From: Sebastes aleutianus
Lineage: Eukaryota > Chordata > Actinopteri > Perciformes > Sebastidae
Direction: 5' to 3'
Assembly: GCA_916700875.1 (NCBI GenBank)
Contig: CAKAKS010000072.1
Location: 42,239,740-42,303,739 of the forward strand
Length of the DNA: 64,000 bases
Shown here: piece after piece, positions 33,326 to 47,200 of the stretch
How the letters are laid out: every line of letters begins with the position of its first letter
Position numbering within the stretch: position 1 is the stretch's first letter
The notes under the pieces: generated by a model
Databases searched by the model: none
The model's input: the letters and a program-made list of their open reading frames with translations, nothing else
What the model was told of the DNA's origin: nothing
Program-made: the position numbers and the translations under genes

Positions 33326-36300
33326 GTAAGAACCGACACATCCTCCGGTAGATCCTCCGGTAGTCTCCGGTAGATCCTCCGGTAGTCTCCGGTAGATCCT
33401 CCGGTAGTCTCCGGTAGATCCTCCGGTAGTGTTAGTGTTCTCTGTGTGTCCGCCATGTTGTTACTGATCACCGGGCCGGTACCGGGATGTTACCGGGCTG
33501 GTTCTCTGGGTGTTACCGGAGGGCCTTCCCGGTGGATTCACGGCCTGCTCGGTGAATCTCCCTGTAGCGGTGATATTCACTGATTTACCGGTTGTTAGTC
33601 CCGGTTGTTACCGGTTGTTACCGGGTGTTACCGGGTGTTACCGGCTGTTAGTCCCGGTTGTTACCGGTTGTTACCGGGTGTTACCGGGTGTTACCGGCTG
33701 TTAGTCCCGGTTGTTAGTCCCGGTTGTTACCGGCTGTTACCGGGTGTTACCGGCTGTTACCGGGTGGTTCTCCGGTGGTTGTGTTGTATTAATGTGGTGT
33801 AGAGGTGAATAACTGAATCATATGAAGTCATGTTGTGATCATCACCCCTCTGATGATCCACCAGACCTGAAGCACCGGGAGGTCTACCGGGAGGTCTACC
33901 GGGAGGTCTACCGGGAGACCGACTGACTCCATCACAACCAGGTAGAGGCCTTCAGACACCGGGAAGCACCTCCCGGTGTCTGAAGGCCTCTACCGGGATG
34001 TGCTGGAGTCAGTCGGTTCAACACAAAGAACAACAACAACCCCCTGCTGTTCTATATTATAACACCTCTAACACATCTAGAACTCTATATCTATCTCTCT
34101 CTCTATAACACCTCTAACACATCTAGAACTCTATCTCTATATATCTCTCTCTATAACACCTCTAACACATCTAGAACTCTATCTCTATATATCTCTCTCT
34201 ATAACACCTCTAACACATCTAGAACTCTAGATCTATATCTCTCTCTATAACACCTCTAACACATCTAGAACTCTATATCTATCTCTCTCTCTATAACACC
34301 TCTAACACATCTAGAACTCTATATCTATCTCTCTCTCTATAACACCTCTAACACATCTAGAACTCTATCTCTATATATCTCTCTCTATAACACCTCTAAC
34401 ACATCTAGAACTCTATCTCTATATATCTCTCTCTATAACACCTCTAACACATCTAGAACTCTAGATCTATATCTCTCTCTATAACACCTCTAACACATCT
34501 AGAACTCTATATCTATCTCTCTCTCTATAACACCTCTAACACATCTAGAACTCTATATCTCTCTCTCTCTATAACACCTCTAACACATCTAGAACTCTAT
34601 ATCTATCTCTCTCTATAACACCTCTATCACATCTAGAACTCTATATCTCTCTCTCTCTATAACACCTCTAACACATCTAGAACTCTATATCTATCTCTCT
34701 CTATAACACCTCTAACACATCTAGAACTCTATATCTCTCTCTCTCTATAACACCTCTAACACATCTAGAACTCTATATCTATCTCTCTCTATAACACCTC
34801 TAACACATCTAGAACTCTATATCTATCTCTCTCTCTATAACACCTCTAACACATCTAGAACTCTATATCTCTCTCTCTCTATAACACCTCTAACACATCT
34901 AGAACTCTATATCTATCTCTCTCTATAACACCTCTATCACATCTAGAACTCTATATCTCTCTCTCTCTATAACACCTCTAACACATCTAGAACTCTATAT
35001 CTATCTCTCTCTATAACACCTCTAACACATCTAGAACTCTATATCTCTCTCTCTCTATAACACCTCTAACACATCTAGAACTCTATCTCTATATCTCTCT
35101 CTATAACACCTCTAACACATCTAGAACTCTAGATCTATATCTCTCTCTCCATAACACCTCTAACATCTAAAACTCTAGATCTATATCTCTCTCTCTCTAT
35201 AACACCTCTAACACATCTAGAACTCTATCTCTATATCTCTCTCTATAACACCTCTAACACATCTAGAACTCTAGATCTATATCTCTCTCTCTCTATAACA
35301 CCTCTAACACATCTAGAACTCTATCTCTATATCTCTCTATAACACCTCTAACACATCTAGAACTCTATCTCTATATCTCTCTCTATAACACCTCTATCAC
35401 ATCTAGAACTCTAGATCTATATCTCTCTCCATAACACCTCTAACATCTAGAACTCTAGATCTATATATCTCTCTCTCTATAACACCTCTAACACATCTAG
35501 AACTCTATCTCTATATATCTCTCTCTATAACACCTCTAACACATCTAGAACTCTAGATCTATATCTCTCTCTATAACACCTCTATCACATCTAGAACTCT
35601 ATATCTATATCGCTCTCTCTATAACACCTCTAACACATCTAGAACTCTATATCTATATCTCTCTATAACACCTCTATCACATCTAGAACTCTATATCTAT
35701 ATCTCTCTATAACACCTCTAACACATCTAGAACTCTATATCTCTCTCTCTATAACACCTCTAACACATCTAGAACTCTATATCTATCTCTCTATAACACC
35801 TCTATCACATCTAGAACTATATCTCTCTATAACACCTCTAACACATCTAGAACTCTATATCTATATCTCTATAACACCTCTATCACATCTAGAACTATAT
35901 CTCTCTATAACACCTCTAACATCTAGAACTCTAGATCTATATCTCTCTCTCTATAACACCTCTATCACATCTAGAACTATATCTCTCTCTATAACACCTC
36001 TAACATCTAGAACTCTAGATCTATATCTCTCCATAACACCTAACATCTAGAACTCTATATCTATATCTCTCTCTCTATAACACCTTTATCTCCTCTTAGA
36101 TCACCTCTAACATCTAGAACTCTATCTCTATATCTCTCTATAACACCTCTATCACATCTAGAACTCTATATCTATATCTCTCTCTATAACACCTCTAACA
36201 CATCTAGAACTCTATATCTATATCTCTCTATAACACCTCTATCACATCTAGAACTCTGTATCTATATCTCTATAACACCTCTAACACATCTAGAACTCTA

Positions 36301-39300
36301 TATCTATATCTCTCTCTCTATAACACCTCTAACACATCTAGAACTCTATATCTATATCTCTCTATAACACCTCTAACACATCTAGAACTCTATATCTCTC
36401 TCTATAACACCTCTAACATCTAGAACTCTAGATCTATATCTCTCTCTATAACACCTCTAACATCTAGAACTCTAGATCTATATCTCTCTCTCTCTCCATA
36501 ACACCTCTAACATCTAGAACTCTATCTCTATATCTCTCTCTATAACATCTCTATCACATCTAGAACTCTATATCTATATATCTCTCTCTATAACATCTCT
36601 ATCACATCTAGAACTCTATATCTATATCTCTCTCTATAACACCTCTAACACATCTAGAACTCTATATCTATATCTCTCTCTATAACATCTCTATTACATC
36701 TAGAACTCTATATCTATCTCTCTCTCTATAACATCTCTATCATCTAGAACTCTATATCTATATCTCTCTCTCTATAACACCTCTTACACATCTAGAACTC
36801 TATATCTATATATCTCTCTCTATAACACCTCTAACACATCTAGAACTCTATATCTATATATCTCTCTCTATAACACCTCTAACACATCTAGAACTCTATA
36901 TCTATATCTCTCTCTATAACACCTAACACATCTAGAACTCTATATCTATATCTACCTCTCTATCTCTATAACATCTCTATCTCCTCTTAGATCACCTCTA
37001 ACATCTAGAACTCTATATCTATATCTCTCTCTATAACACCTCTAACGTTACCAACGTTACCACCATAACGTTACCACCATACCATAACGCTACCACCATA
37101 CCATAACCCACCATACCATAACGTTACCACCATAACGTTACCACCATACCATAACGTTACCACCATAACGTTACCTCCATACGATAACGTTACCACCATA
37201 CCACAACGTTACCACCATAACTTTACCACCATACCATAACGTTACCACCATAACGTTACCACCATACCATAACGTTACCACCATACGATAACGTTACCTC
37301 CATACCACAACGTTACCACCATAACTTTACCACCATACCATAACGTTACCACCATAACGTTACCACCATACCATAACGTTACCTCCATACCATAACGTTA
37401 CCACCATAACGTTACCTCCATACCATAACGTTACCACCATACCATAACGTTACCTCCATACCATAACGTTGCCACCATACCATAACGTTACCTCCATACA
37501 TAACGTTACCTCCATACCACAACGTTACCACCATACCATAACGTTACCACCATACCATAACGTTACCTCCATACCATAACGTTACCACCATACCACAACG
37601 TTACCCCCATACCATAACGTTACCACCATACCATAACGTTACCTCCATACCATAACGTTACCACCATACCACAACGTTACCACCATAACGTTACCACCAT
37701 ACCATAACGTTACCTCCATACCATAACGTTACCACCATACCATAACGTTACCTCCATACCATAACGTTACCGCCATACCATAACGTTACCTCCATACCAT
37801 AACGTTACCTCCATACCATAACGTTACCTCCATACCACAACGTTACCACCATACCATAACGTTACCCCCATACCATAACGTTACCACCATACCATAACGT
37901 TACCACCATAACGTTACCTCCATACCATAACGTTACCTCCATACCATAACGTTACCACCATACCATAACATTACCTCCATACCATAACGTTACCACCATA
38001 CCATAACGTTACCTCCATACCATAACGTTACCACCATACCATAACGTTACCACCATACCATAACGTTACCTCCATACCACAACGTTACCACCATAACGTT
38101 ACCACCATACCATAACGTTACCTCCATACCATAACGTTACCACCATACCACAACGTTACCACCATAACGTTACCACCATACCATAACGTTACCTCCATAC
38201 CATAACGTTACCACCATACCATAACGTTACCTCCATACCATAACGTTACCGCCATACCATAACGTTACCTCCATACCATAACGTTACCTCCATACCATAA
38301 CGTTACCTCCATACCACAACGTTACCACCATACCATAACGTTACCTCCATACCATAACGTTACCGCCATACCATAACGTTACCTCCATACCATAACGTTA
38401 CCTCCATACCATAACGTTACCTCCATACCACAACGTTACCACCATACCATAACGTTACCCCCATACCATAACGTTACCACCATACCATAACGTTACCACC
38501 ATAACGTTACCTCCATACCATAACGTTACCACCATACCACAACGTTACCACCATACCATAACGTTACCCCCATACCATAACGTTACCACCATAACTTTAC
38601 CACCATAACTTTACCACCATACCATAACGTTACCACCATACCATAACGTTACCTCCATACCACAACATTACCACCATACCATAACGTTATCACCATAACG
38701 TTACCTCCATACCACAACGTTACCACCATACCATAACGTTACCCCCATACCATAACGTTATCACCATAACGTTACCACCATACCATAACGTTACCCCCAT
38801 ACCATAACGTTATCACCATAACGTTACCACCATACCATAACGTTACCCCCATACCATAACGTTACCACCATAACGTTGCCACCATAACGTTACCACCATA
38901 CCATAACGTTACCCCCATACCATAACGTTATCACCATAACGTTACCACCATACCATAACGTTACCCCCATACCATAACGTTACCACCATAACGTTGCCAC
39001 CATAACGTTGCCACCATACCATAATGTTACCAATAAAAGATATGACGTCATGTTACTCAGACTACCACAATAAGAGCGGTAACTTCCTTCTACCTCCACA
39101 TAGACTCAGATGAAGCAGATATATCCATTCTGGTGTTAAAACATCTGGTTTAGAAATGGTAAAACCGGACCAGAAGGCGTCCGTGTTGGGTGTCCATGTT
39201 GAAATGAGTGTTTTTAAAGCCTCTTGTCCATCTCCTTGTCTCCTTGTCTCCTTGTCTCCTGTGTCCTGCAGCAGTTCTGTGGTGTTCTGGGTCACACATT

Positions 39301-42300
39301 TATGGAGTTTCTGAAGGGCAGTGGGGACTACTGCCAGGCTCAGCACGCTGCCTATGCAGACGAGTGAACGGACAAACTCGCCATCGATCCGACGCACTCG
39401 AGCCACAGGAGGGACCCCGGAACGTTGGCAGGACCGGGACGCCTCCCAGAACCAGCGACAAGTCGGCCCGGATGGGGTAACTCCACCCGCTGCACACTGC
39501 CCTCGTCGGCTTCCGCCTGGCCAGAACCAAGGTGGACCCAGCCTGGTTCTCTCCTCCTTTTCTTTTCTTTGATTCCAGAGGAGAGGCTTTTCACTTCTTT
39601 TCTGATTGTCCCTTTTTTCGGCCACCGACTCCCTAAATTTCCGCGTTTGCCCGTCGCAGCCTTCGTTCTCTTTTCTTTCTTTGGCCGACCTCGAAGAAGA
39701 GCGGAGGATTTGTGTCTCTGTGTTTCTAGAAGCTGGTTTCGGTTTGACATTCCCTCCGACTTTAACTAAGTGTTTACATTCGTGTTTTTACTCCGTGGAA
39801 GACTTTTTGTTTTTTAACGTCGTCACGATGGCTCGTATGAACAGACCGGCCCCGGTGGAGATCACCTACAAGAACATGAGGTTCCTCATTACCCACAATC
39901 CCACCAACGCCACGCTGAACAAGTTCATCGAGGTGAGCCTCACTGTCATTGGTTGCTCAGGCAGATAGTCAAGGGGCACTTAGAAGTTTAGTTTACACGT
40001 TTTAGAATCGTCAAATGAACGATAAGTTCACCTTATTAATAAAGATAACGTGCTGGGACATATTTAGAATAATGGAAGATAATAAAACAGCTGTTTGTTG
40101 TTGTTGTTTTAGACGCAGCAGCAACGTAACGTTTCACAAGATAAACTGTAATGAAAGACTTTAAATCATCGTGTTCTTCCACTGTGTTCAGATGGTTTCT
40201 AATAAATGCATCTTCACAGGAGCTGAAGAAATACGGAGTCACCACCGTGGTGAGAGTTTGTGAGGCCACCTACGACTCCACTCTGGTGGTGAAAGAGGGA
40301 ATACAAGTTCTGGTGAGTTCAATCCTACAAACCTCTTTAGAACTGTCGGTGCTTCACACCAAACCTCTTCAGAGCTGTCGGTGCTTCACACCAAACCTCT
40401 TTAGAGCTGTCGGTGCTTCACACCAAACCTCTTTAGAGCTGTCGGTGCTTCACACCAAACCTCTTCAGAGCTGTCGGTGCTTCACATTAAACCTCTTTAG
40501 AGCCGTCGGTGCTTCACACCAAACCTCTTCAGAGCCGTCGGTGCTTCACATTAAACCTCTTTAGAGCCGTCGGTGCTTCACACCAAACCTCTTCAGAGCC
40601 GTCGGTGCTTCACACCAAACCTCTTTAGAGCCGTCGGTGCTTCACACCAAACCTCTTCAGAGCCGTCGGTGCTTCACACCAAACCTCTTCAGAGCCGTCG
40701 GTGCTTCACACCAAACCTCTTCAGAGCTGTCGGTGCTTCACACCAAACCTCTTTAGAACCGTCGGTGCTTCACACCAAACCCCCCCCCAGCTCTGGACTA
40801 TGTAGTTTCCTGAACACGCCTTGGTCAGTTTCATCCTCGTGTTTCCTACAGTGTTATGTCAAAGTTTCCATAATAATAAAATGCAGAATTGCGGATCCTA
40901 ACGTTGAGCTCACAGCTTCTGCTCCTCCCTCAGATTTAGTGAGTTTTTAGACTTTACCATGCCAGAAACACGGCTTCAAAAACAACCAGCAAGCCCAGGG
41001 AGGACGGGGTTAACGACAACCAGCAAGCCCAGGGAGGACGGGGTTAACGACAACCAGCAAGCCCAGGGAGGACGGGGTTAACGGTTTAATGTTCATTCAA
41101 CATTAGGGATGAATCAATACGGCTGATCAGTCTGCATGCTGTTTCCTGTTTCAGATCAGTGCGTTCTATCCACATAAAGACCTTCTTCCTGTTTAAAGAT
41201 GAACTAGAAAGTGGAGCAGATAGAAATGAGTGGTAACTGTGAGTTAGTTTTAATCTCAACACTATAAGGGAGCCATAACGTTAATGAGGTAATCGCCGTG
41301 AGGCGGATGAAGCCGTCACAGCCTGTGTGCACGGAGCAGCAGCGCCAGGTAGAGCCCCGCCGCAAAAGCTCTGCCGGAGAGGCCAGACACACCGCCACCC
41401 GACGGTACAGATCATGTTGACCGTCATCTCTTCTTGTAACATGTCCGGTGTGATCGGTAACACCGGTGTTTTCACAAGTTTATTAACCGGTGGGAACATT
41501 TCCTCGCGTCACATCCCTACTAACGATCATTACAGGCATCGGTCGGTACCGTCGGTACTGTAGAAAAACAGTACCGTCACGTCTTTAGAATTTGGGCATG
41601 GACTTGGTACCGAAGTATCGGTTCTGGTGACGTCACTAGTTTGATGGAGATGTTTTCACAGTAATATAAAATCGATATTAGAGAGCTTTATGAGCTGTTT
41701 AACTTCCTAACTCTAACCAGTATGACCACGGTAATAAAGGAGTAGATGTTGAAGAACATGACATTTATGGTTTTACCTTTATTTTCTACCGTGGTGTTGG
41801 ATTGGTGTTGGATTAGTGTTGGATTGGTGTAGGATTGTTGTTCGATTGGTGTTGGATTGGTATGGTGAATCGTGGAATTTCACTGGTGTTGGTATGGACT
41901 ACTAAATGTTGTGGTGTGGTGACGTCCCTACAGTAGGCCCCGTGGGAAATGACAAAACGCTGAAAATGGATTATTGTGGCGGCAAAAGGCGACGTGAAAA
42001 CTTTTGGGTGCACCTACATTATGTGCTGATACACCAAAATGAAAACGTTAGTCGCACCAGTGCAACCAATGTGACCAGTTAGTCTGGAGCCACAAAGAGT
42101 CACACTAAAGCACCAGTTTAAACCTGCTGGTTACCAGAGAGGTGCTCACCAGTTTAAACCTGCTGGTTACCAGAGAGGTGCTCACCAGTTTAAACCTGCT
42201 GGTTACCAGAGAGGTGCTCACCAGTTTAAACCTGCTGGTTACCAGAGATGTCACCAGTTTAAACCTGCTGGTTACCAGAGAGGTGCTCACCAGTTTAAAC

Positions 42301-44226
42301 CTGCTGGTTACCAGAGATGTCACCAGTTTAAACCTGCTGGTTACCAGAGATGTCACCAGTTTAAACCTGCTGGTTACCAGAGAGGTGCTCACCAGTTTAA
42401 ACCTGCTGGTTACCAGAGAGGTGCTCACCAGTTTAAACCTGCTGGTTACCAGAGAGGTGCTCACCAGTTTAAACCTGCTGGTTACCAGAGATGTCACCAG
42501 TTTAAACCTGCTGGTTACCAGAGAGGTGCTCACCAGTTTAAACCTGCTGGTTACCAGAGATGTCACCAGTTTAAACCTGCTGGTTACCAGAGATGTCACC
42601 AGTTTAAACCTGCTGGTTACCAGAGATGTCACCAGTTTAAACCTGCTGGTTACCAGAGATGTGTTCACCAGTTTAAACCTGCTGGTTACCAGAGAGGTGC
42701 TCACCAGTTTAAACCTGCTGGTTACCAGAGATGTCACCAGTTTAAACCTGCTGGTTACCAGAGAGGTGCTCACCAGTTTAAACCTGCTGGTTACCAGAGA
42801 TGTCACCAGTTTAAACCTGCTGGTTACCAGAGATGTGTTCACCAGTTTAAACCTGCTGGTTACCAGAGATGTCACCAGTTTAAACCTGCTGGTTACCAGA
42901 GATGTCACCAGTTTAAACCTGCTGGTTACCAGAGATGTCACCAGTTTAAACCTGCTGGTTACCAGAGATGTGTTCACCAGTTTAAACCTGCTGGTTACCA
43001 GAGAGGTGCTCACCAGTTTAAACCTGCTGGTTACCAGAGATGTCACCAGTTTAAACCTGCTGGTTACCAGAGAGGTGCTCACCAGTTTAAACCTGCTGGT
43101 TACCAGAGATGTCACCAGTTTAAACCTGCTGGTTACCAGAGATGTGTTCACCAGTTTAAACCTGCTGGTTACCAGAGATGTCACCAGTTTAAACCTGCTG
43201 GTTACCAGAGATGTGTTCACCAGTTTAAACCTGCTGGTTACCAGAGGTGCTCACCAGTTTAAACCTGCTGGTTACCAGAGATGTGTTCACCAGTTTAAAC
43301 CTGCTGGTTACCAGAGAGGTGCTCACCAGTTTAAACCTGCTGGTTACCAGAGATGTCACCAGTTTAAACCTGCTGGTTACCAGAGATGTGTTCACCAGTT
43401 TAAACCTGCTGGTTACCAGAGATGTGTTCACCAGTTTAAACCTGCTGGTTACCAGAGAGGTGTTCACCAGTTTAAACCTGCTGGTTACCAGAGAGGTGTT
43501 CACCAGTTTAAACCTGCTGGTTACCAGAGAGGTGTTCACCAGTTTAAACCTGCTGGTTACCAGAGATGTGCCCCCCGACCACCCCTCCCCCTAGAACAAC
43601 ATGGTGGTTCCCCTACAACAACATGGTGGTTCCCCTACAACAACATGGTGGTTCCCCTGCAGCAACATGGTGGTTCCCCTGCAGCGCTTCAGGCCTCACA
43701 CTTCTTTTGTTTTGGTTTCCGATGACGTCATTTCCTCCTCCTCCTCCTCTTCTCTCGCAGGATTGGCCGTTTGACGACGGCGCTCCTCCCTCCAACCAGA
43801 TCGTGGACGATTGGCTGAACCTGCTGAAGCTGAAGTTCAGGGAGGAGCCCGGCTGCTGCGTGGCGGTCCACTGTGTGGCGGGCCTGGGGAGGTGAGAGAT
43901 TAAACTATTAACCTCTTCATCATCATCATCATCATCATCATGTGGGATCAGAGTTATTAGAGGCCATTACTTTGAAACATGTCAGTCAGATGGTGAAGAT
44001 CAGCAGGATAATGGTAGATGGTTTTATTCACTGATGTCTCATTGAGTTGATCTGAATTAGTAATAATCAAATAAGACGTATATGTCCTCTGCTGTGGTTT
44101 AAAGACAAACCCCCAGAAAGTGAAGCAGAGCAGCAGCAGGCTGGATGCTCTTTGAGCTGTATACATGACATCATCACTGTGTGTGTGTGTGTGTGTGTGT
44201 GTGAGTGTGTGTGAGTGAGTGTGTGA

Positions 44227-44257
<31 letters not shown>

Positions 44258-47200
44258 ATAATAGATGAATCCAGCAGAGTAGTTCTGAAAGAACAGAACA
44301 GTGATGATAACCCTGACGTGACGTGGTTCCTTCTGTCCTCCTGCAGAGCTCCGGTTCTGGTCGCGCTGGCCTTGATTGAATGTGGGATGAAATATGAAGA
44401 TGCAGTCCAGTTCATCAGACAGTAAGTGAGACCATGAAGACCTTCCTCCAGGTTGTGTTTGGTTCTGATGCAGCCAGTTGATCATCACCTCCTGGTTCTG
44501 ATCTCAGAGCCTCAGACAAACTAGACTTTAGAGGATTCATTAATAACCTGCAAATACTCTTTTAGTATTTATTTGTTATTATGTCACGGCGCCGGCGACA
44601 GCCAGAACGTTTTCTGGTTGTACGTTTGTATGTACGTCTCGTTCCCGATACTGAGCTCATGTACTCGTACTCGCTAAACGGCTCCGATACCACTTCACAG
44701 CAGCGATACCACTTTACAGCAGCGATACCACTTTACAGCAGCGTGACGTTAACCTCTCGTCACCATCTTTCGGGTCCTCACGCTCCACCTCACCGACGGT
44801 GCGGGCCAGACGGGCCGGTGGTGCGCCCGGCCCCGCTGGGCCGGGATCCCACCTCAGCCGGCGCACGCCGGCCCTCACTTTCATTGCCCCACGGGGTTTA
44901 GCTGTCACCCTCTGACTCACACGTTAGACTCCTTGGTCCATGTTTCAAGACGGGTCGGGTGGGTTGCCGACATCGCCGCAGACCCCTGGAGCCGTTTACC
45001 TGGGTTGCAGTAATAAGTCTAATGCAGTGAGGGCCAAAGAGACAATGTACTACAGAGTATTAGGGCCACATTGAGGGAAAACACATCTGAGATTTACACA
45101 GTAAAGTCAGAATATTACGAGAATAAAAAGAAAATAACAGTTAAAATGACTACTTTATAATATTCTGACTTTATTCTCTTAATCTCAGGTTTATTTATTT
45201 TCCCTCAGTGTGGTCCTAATACTCCGCCGTACCGCCGTACCGCCGTACCGTCGTACCATAGACCTACAACAATGATCAATAAACATGAAAATGTAAATAA
45301 AGAACAGTTCTTCATTTCCACGTTGATAACTCTACAGAGAGCCTCTGGAGAGGTGCTGAAGAGACGCAGGCTGCTGACCTCTGACCTCTGACCTCTGGTC
45401 TGGTCTAACAATGGCGTGTTTAGATCAGAAATGGAATGAAATGGTGACTTTAGAATAGAGAATGAATGGTGGATTTGGAGAATCATGACACCGTTAATAA
45501 TAAACATAGAGACAGTTGGTAAAGCTTCCTCAGATGAAGTGGTATCTGGTGATTGTGAGCAGGATGTGTCCTGAGCTGTCGCTGCTCTCTGGTGGACAAA
45601 CCATGTAATGGAGACCACACACGCCCTCAAACAGGCACCATATGAACACATACCAGTGTATCTGTGATGAACCAGAGCTGAGAGATCTCTCTGCTCCTCT
45701 GCCGGGAGGAGTCCTGACGTTCAGTAGCTGAGACGGATCAGACGAGGACACCAGAGGGATTTTAAAGTCCATCACAGCTCGACATATGTTTAGGTCCCGC
45801 ATGTTGAAATCATAGAAAGCTACAAGAATAATGTTGAAAATGCAACATTTGGACATTTAATGTTTAATCTTTTGTCACAACGTATCTCATTTGGTATTAT
45901 ATATCTTGATATAATAAATATTCTGGAAAATCATGTAAAGCAGAAATAAATCTGCATTCTGGAACAATGTGTTTCCAACCAGCCCGGCACAATGTGTTAC
46001 CAACCAGCCCGGCACACTGTGTTACCAACCAGCCCGGCACAATGTGTTACCAACCAGCCCGGCACAATGTGTTACCAACCAGCCCGGCACACTGTGTTAC
46101 CAACCAGCCCGGCACACTGTGTTTCCAACCAGCCCGGCACAATGTGTTACCAACCAGCCCGGCACACTGTGTTACCAACCAGCCCGGCACAATGTGTTAC
46201 CAACCAGCCCGGCACACTGTGTTACCAACCAGCCCGGCACAATGTGTTACCAACCAGCCCGGCACAATGTGTTACCAACCAGCCCGGCACACTGTGTTAC
46301 CAACCAGCCCGGCACAATGTGTTACCAACCAGCCCGGCACAATGTGTTACCAACCAGCCCGGCACAATGTGTTACCAACCAGCCCGGCACACTGTGTTAC
46401 CAACCAGCCACGGCACACTGTGTTACCAACCAGCCCGGCACAATGTGTTACCAACCAGCCCGCACACTGTGTTACCAACCAGCCCGGCACAATGTGTTAC
46501 CAACCAGCCCGGCACAATGTGTTACCAACCAGCCCGGCACACTGTGTTACCAACCAGCCCGGCACACTGTGTTACCAACCAGCCCGGCACAATGTGTTTC
46601 CAACCAGCCCGGCACACTGTGTTACCAACAAGCCCGGCACAATGTGTTACCAACCAGCAATGTGTTACCACCAGCCCGTCACAATGTGTTACCAACCAGC
46701 CCGGCACACTGTGTTACCAACCAGCCCGGCACAATGTGTTACCAACCAGCCGGCACAATGTGTTACCAACCAGCCCGGCACAATGTGTTACCAACCCAGC
46801 CCGCACACTGTGTTACCAACCAGCCCGCACACTGTGTTCCAACCAGCCCGGCACAATGTGTTACCGACCAGCCCGGCACACTGTGTTACCAACCACCCGG
46901 CACAATGTGTTACCACCAGCCCGGCACAATGTGTTACCAACCAGCCCGGCACACTGTGTTACCAACCAGCCCGGCACACTGTGTTACCAACCAGCCCGGC
47001 ACAATGTGTTTCCAACCAGCCCGGCACACTGTGTTACCAACAAGCCCGGCACAATGTGTTACCAACCAGCCCGGCACAATGTGTTACCAACCAGCCCGGC
47101 ACAATGTGTTACCAACCAGCCCGGCACACTGTGTTACCAACCAGCCCGGCACACTGTGTTACCAACCAGCCCGGCACAATGTGTTACCAACCAGCCCGGC

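Larger units (their letters stand above)
39272..39827 (+). other. ptp4a1: ptp4a1 5' UTR part of exon 2
   Basis: A good acceptor ('tgtgtcctgcag', ending 39,271) precedes 556 nt of leader before the ATG at 39,828. The start context 'cgtcacgATGG' has a purine at -3 and G at +4. The leader includes at least two upstream ORFs and a pyrimidine-rich stretch at 39,540-39,680. Confidence 0.6.

Noticed and set aside
39062..39625. 187-codon minus-strand ORF
   Set aside because: It overlaps the ptp4a1 leader antisense and has no family resemblance, splice support or promoter.
42142..43725. 527-codon plus-strand ORF with [11 protein letters not shown] repeats
   Set aside because: It lies between two phase-matched ptp4a1 exons and is made only of a 36/33-bp tandem unit; the minus strand is open as well.
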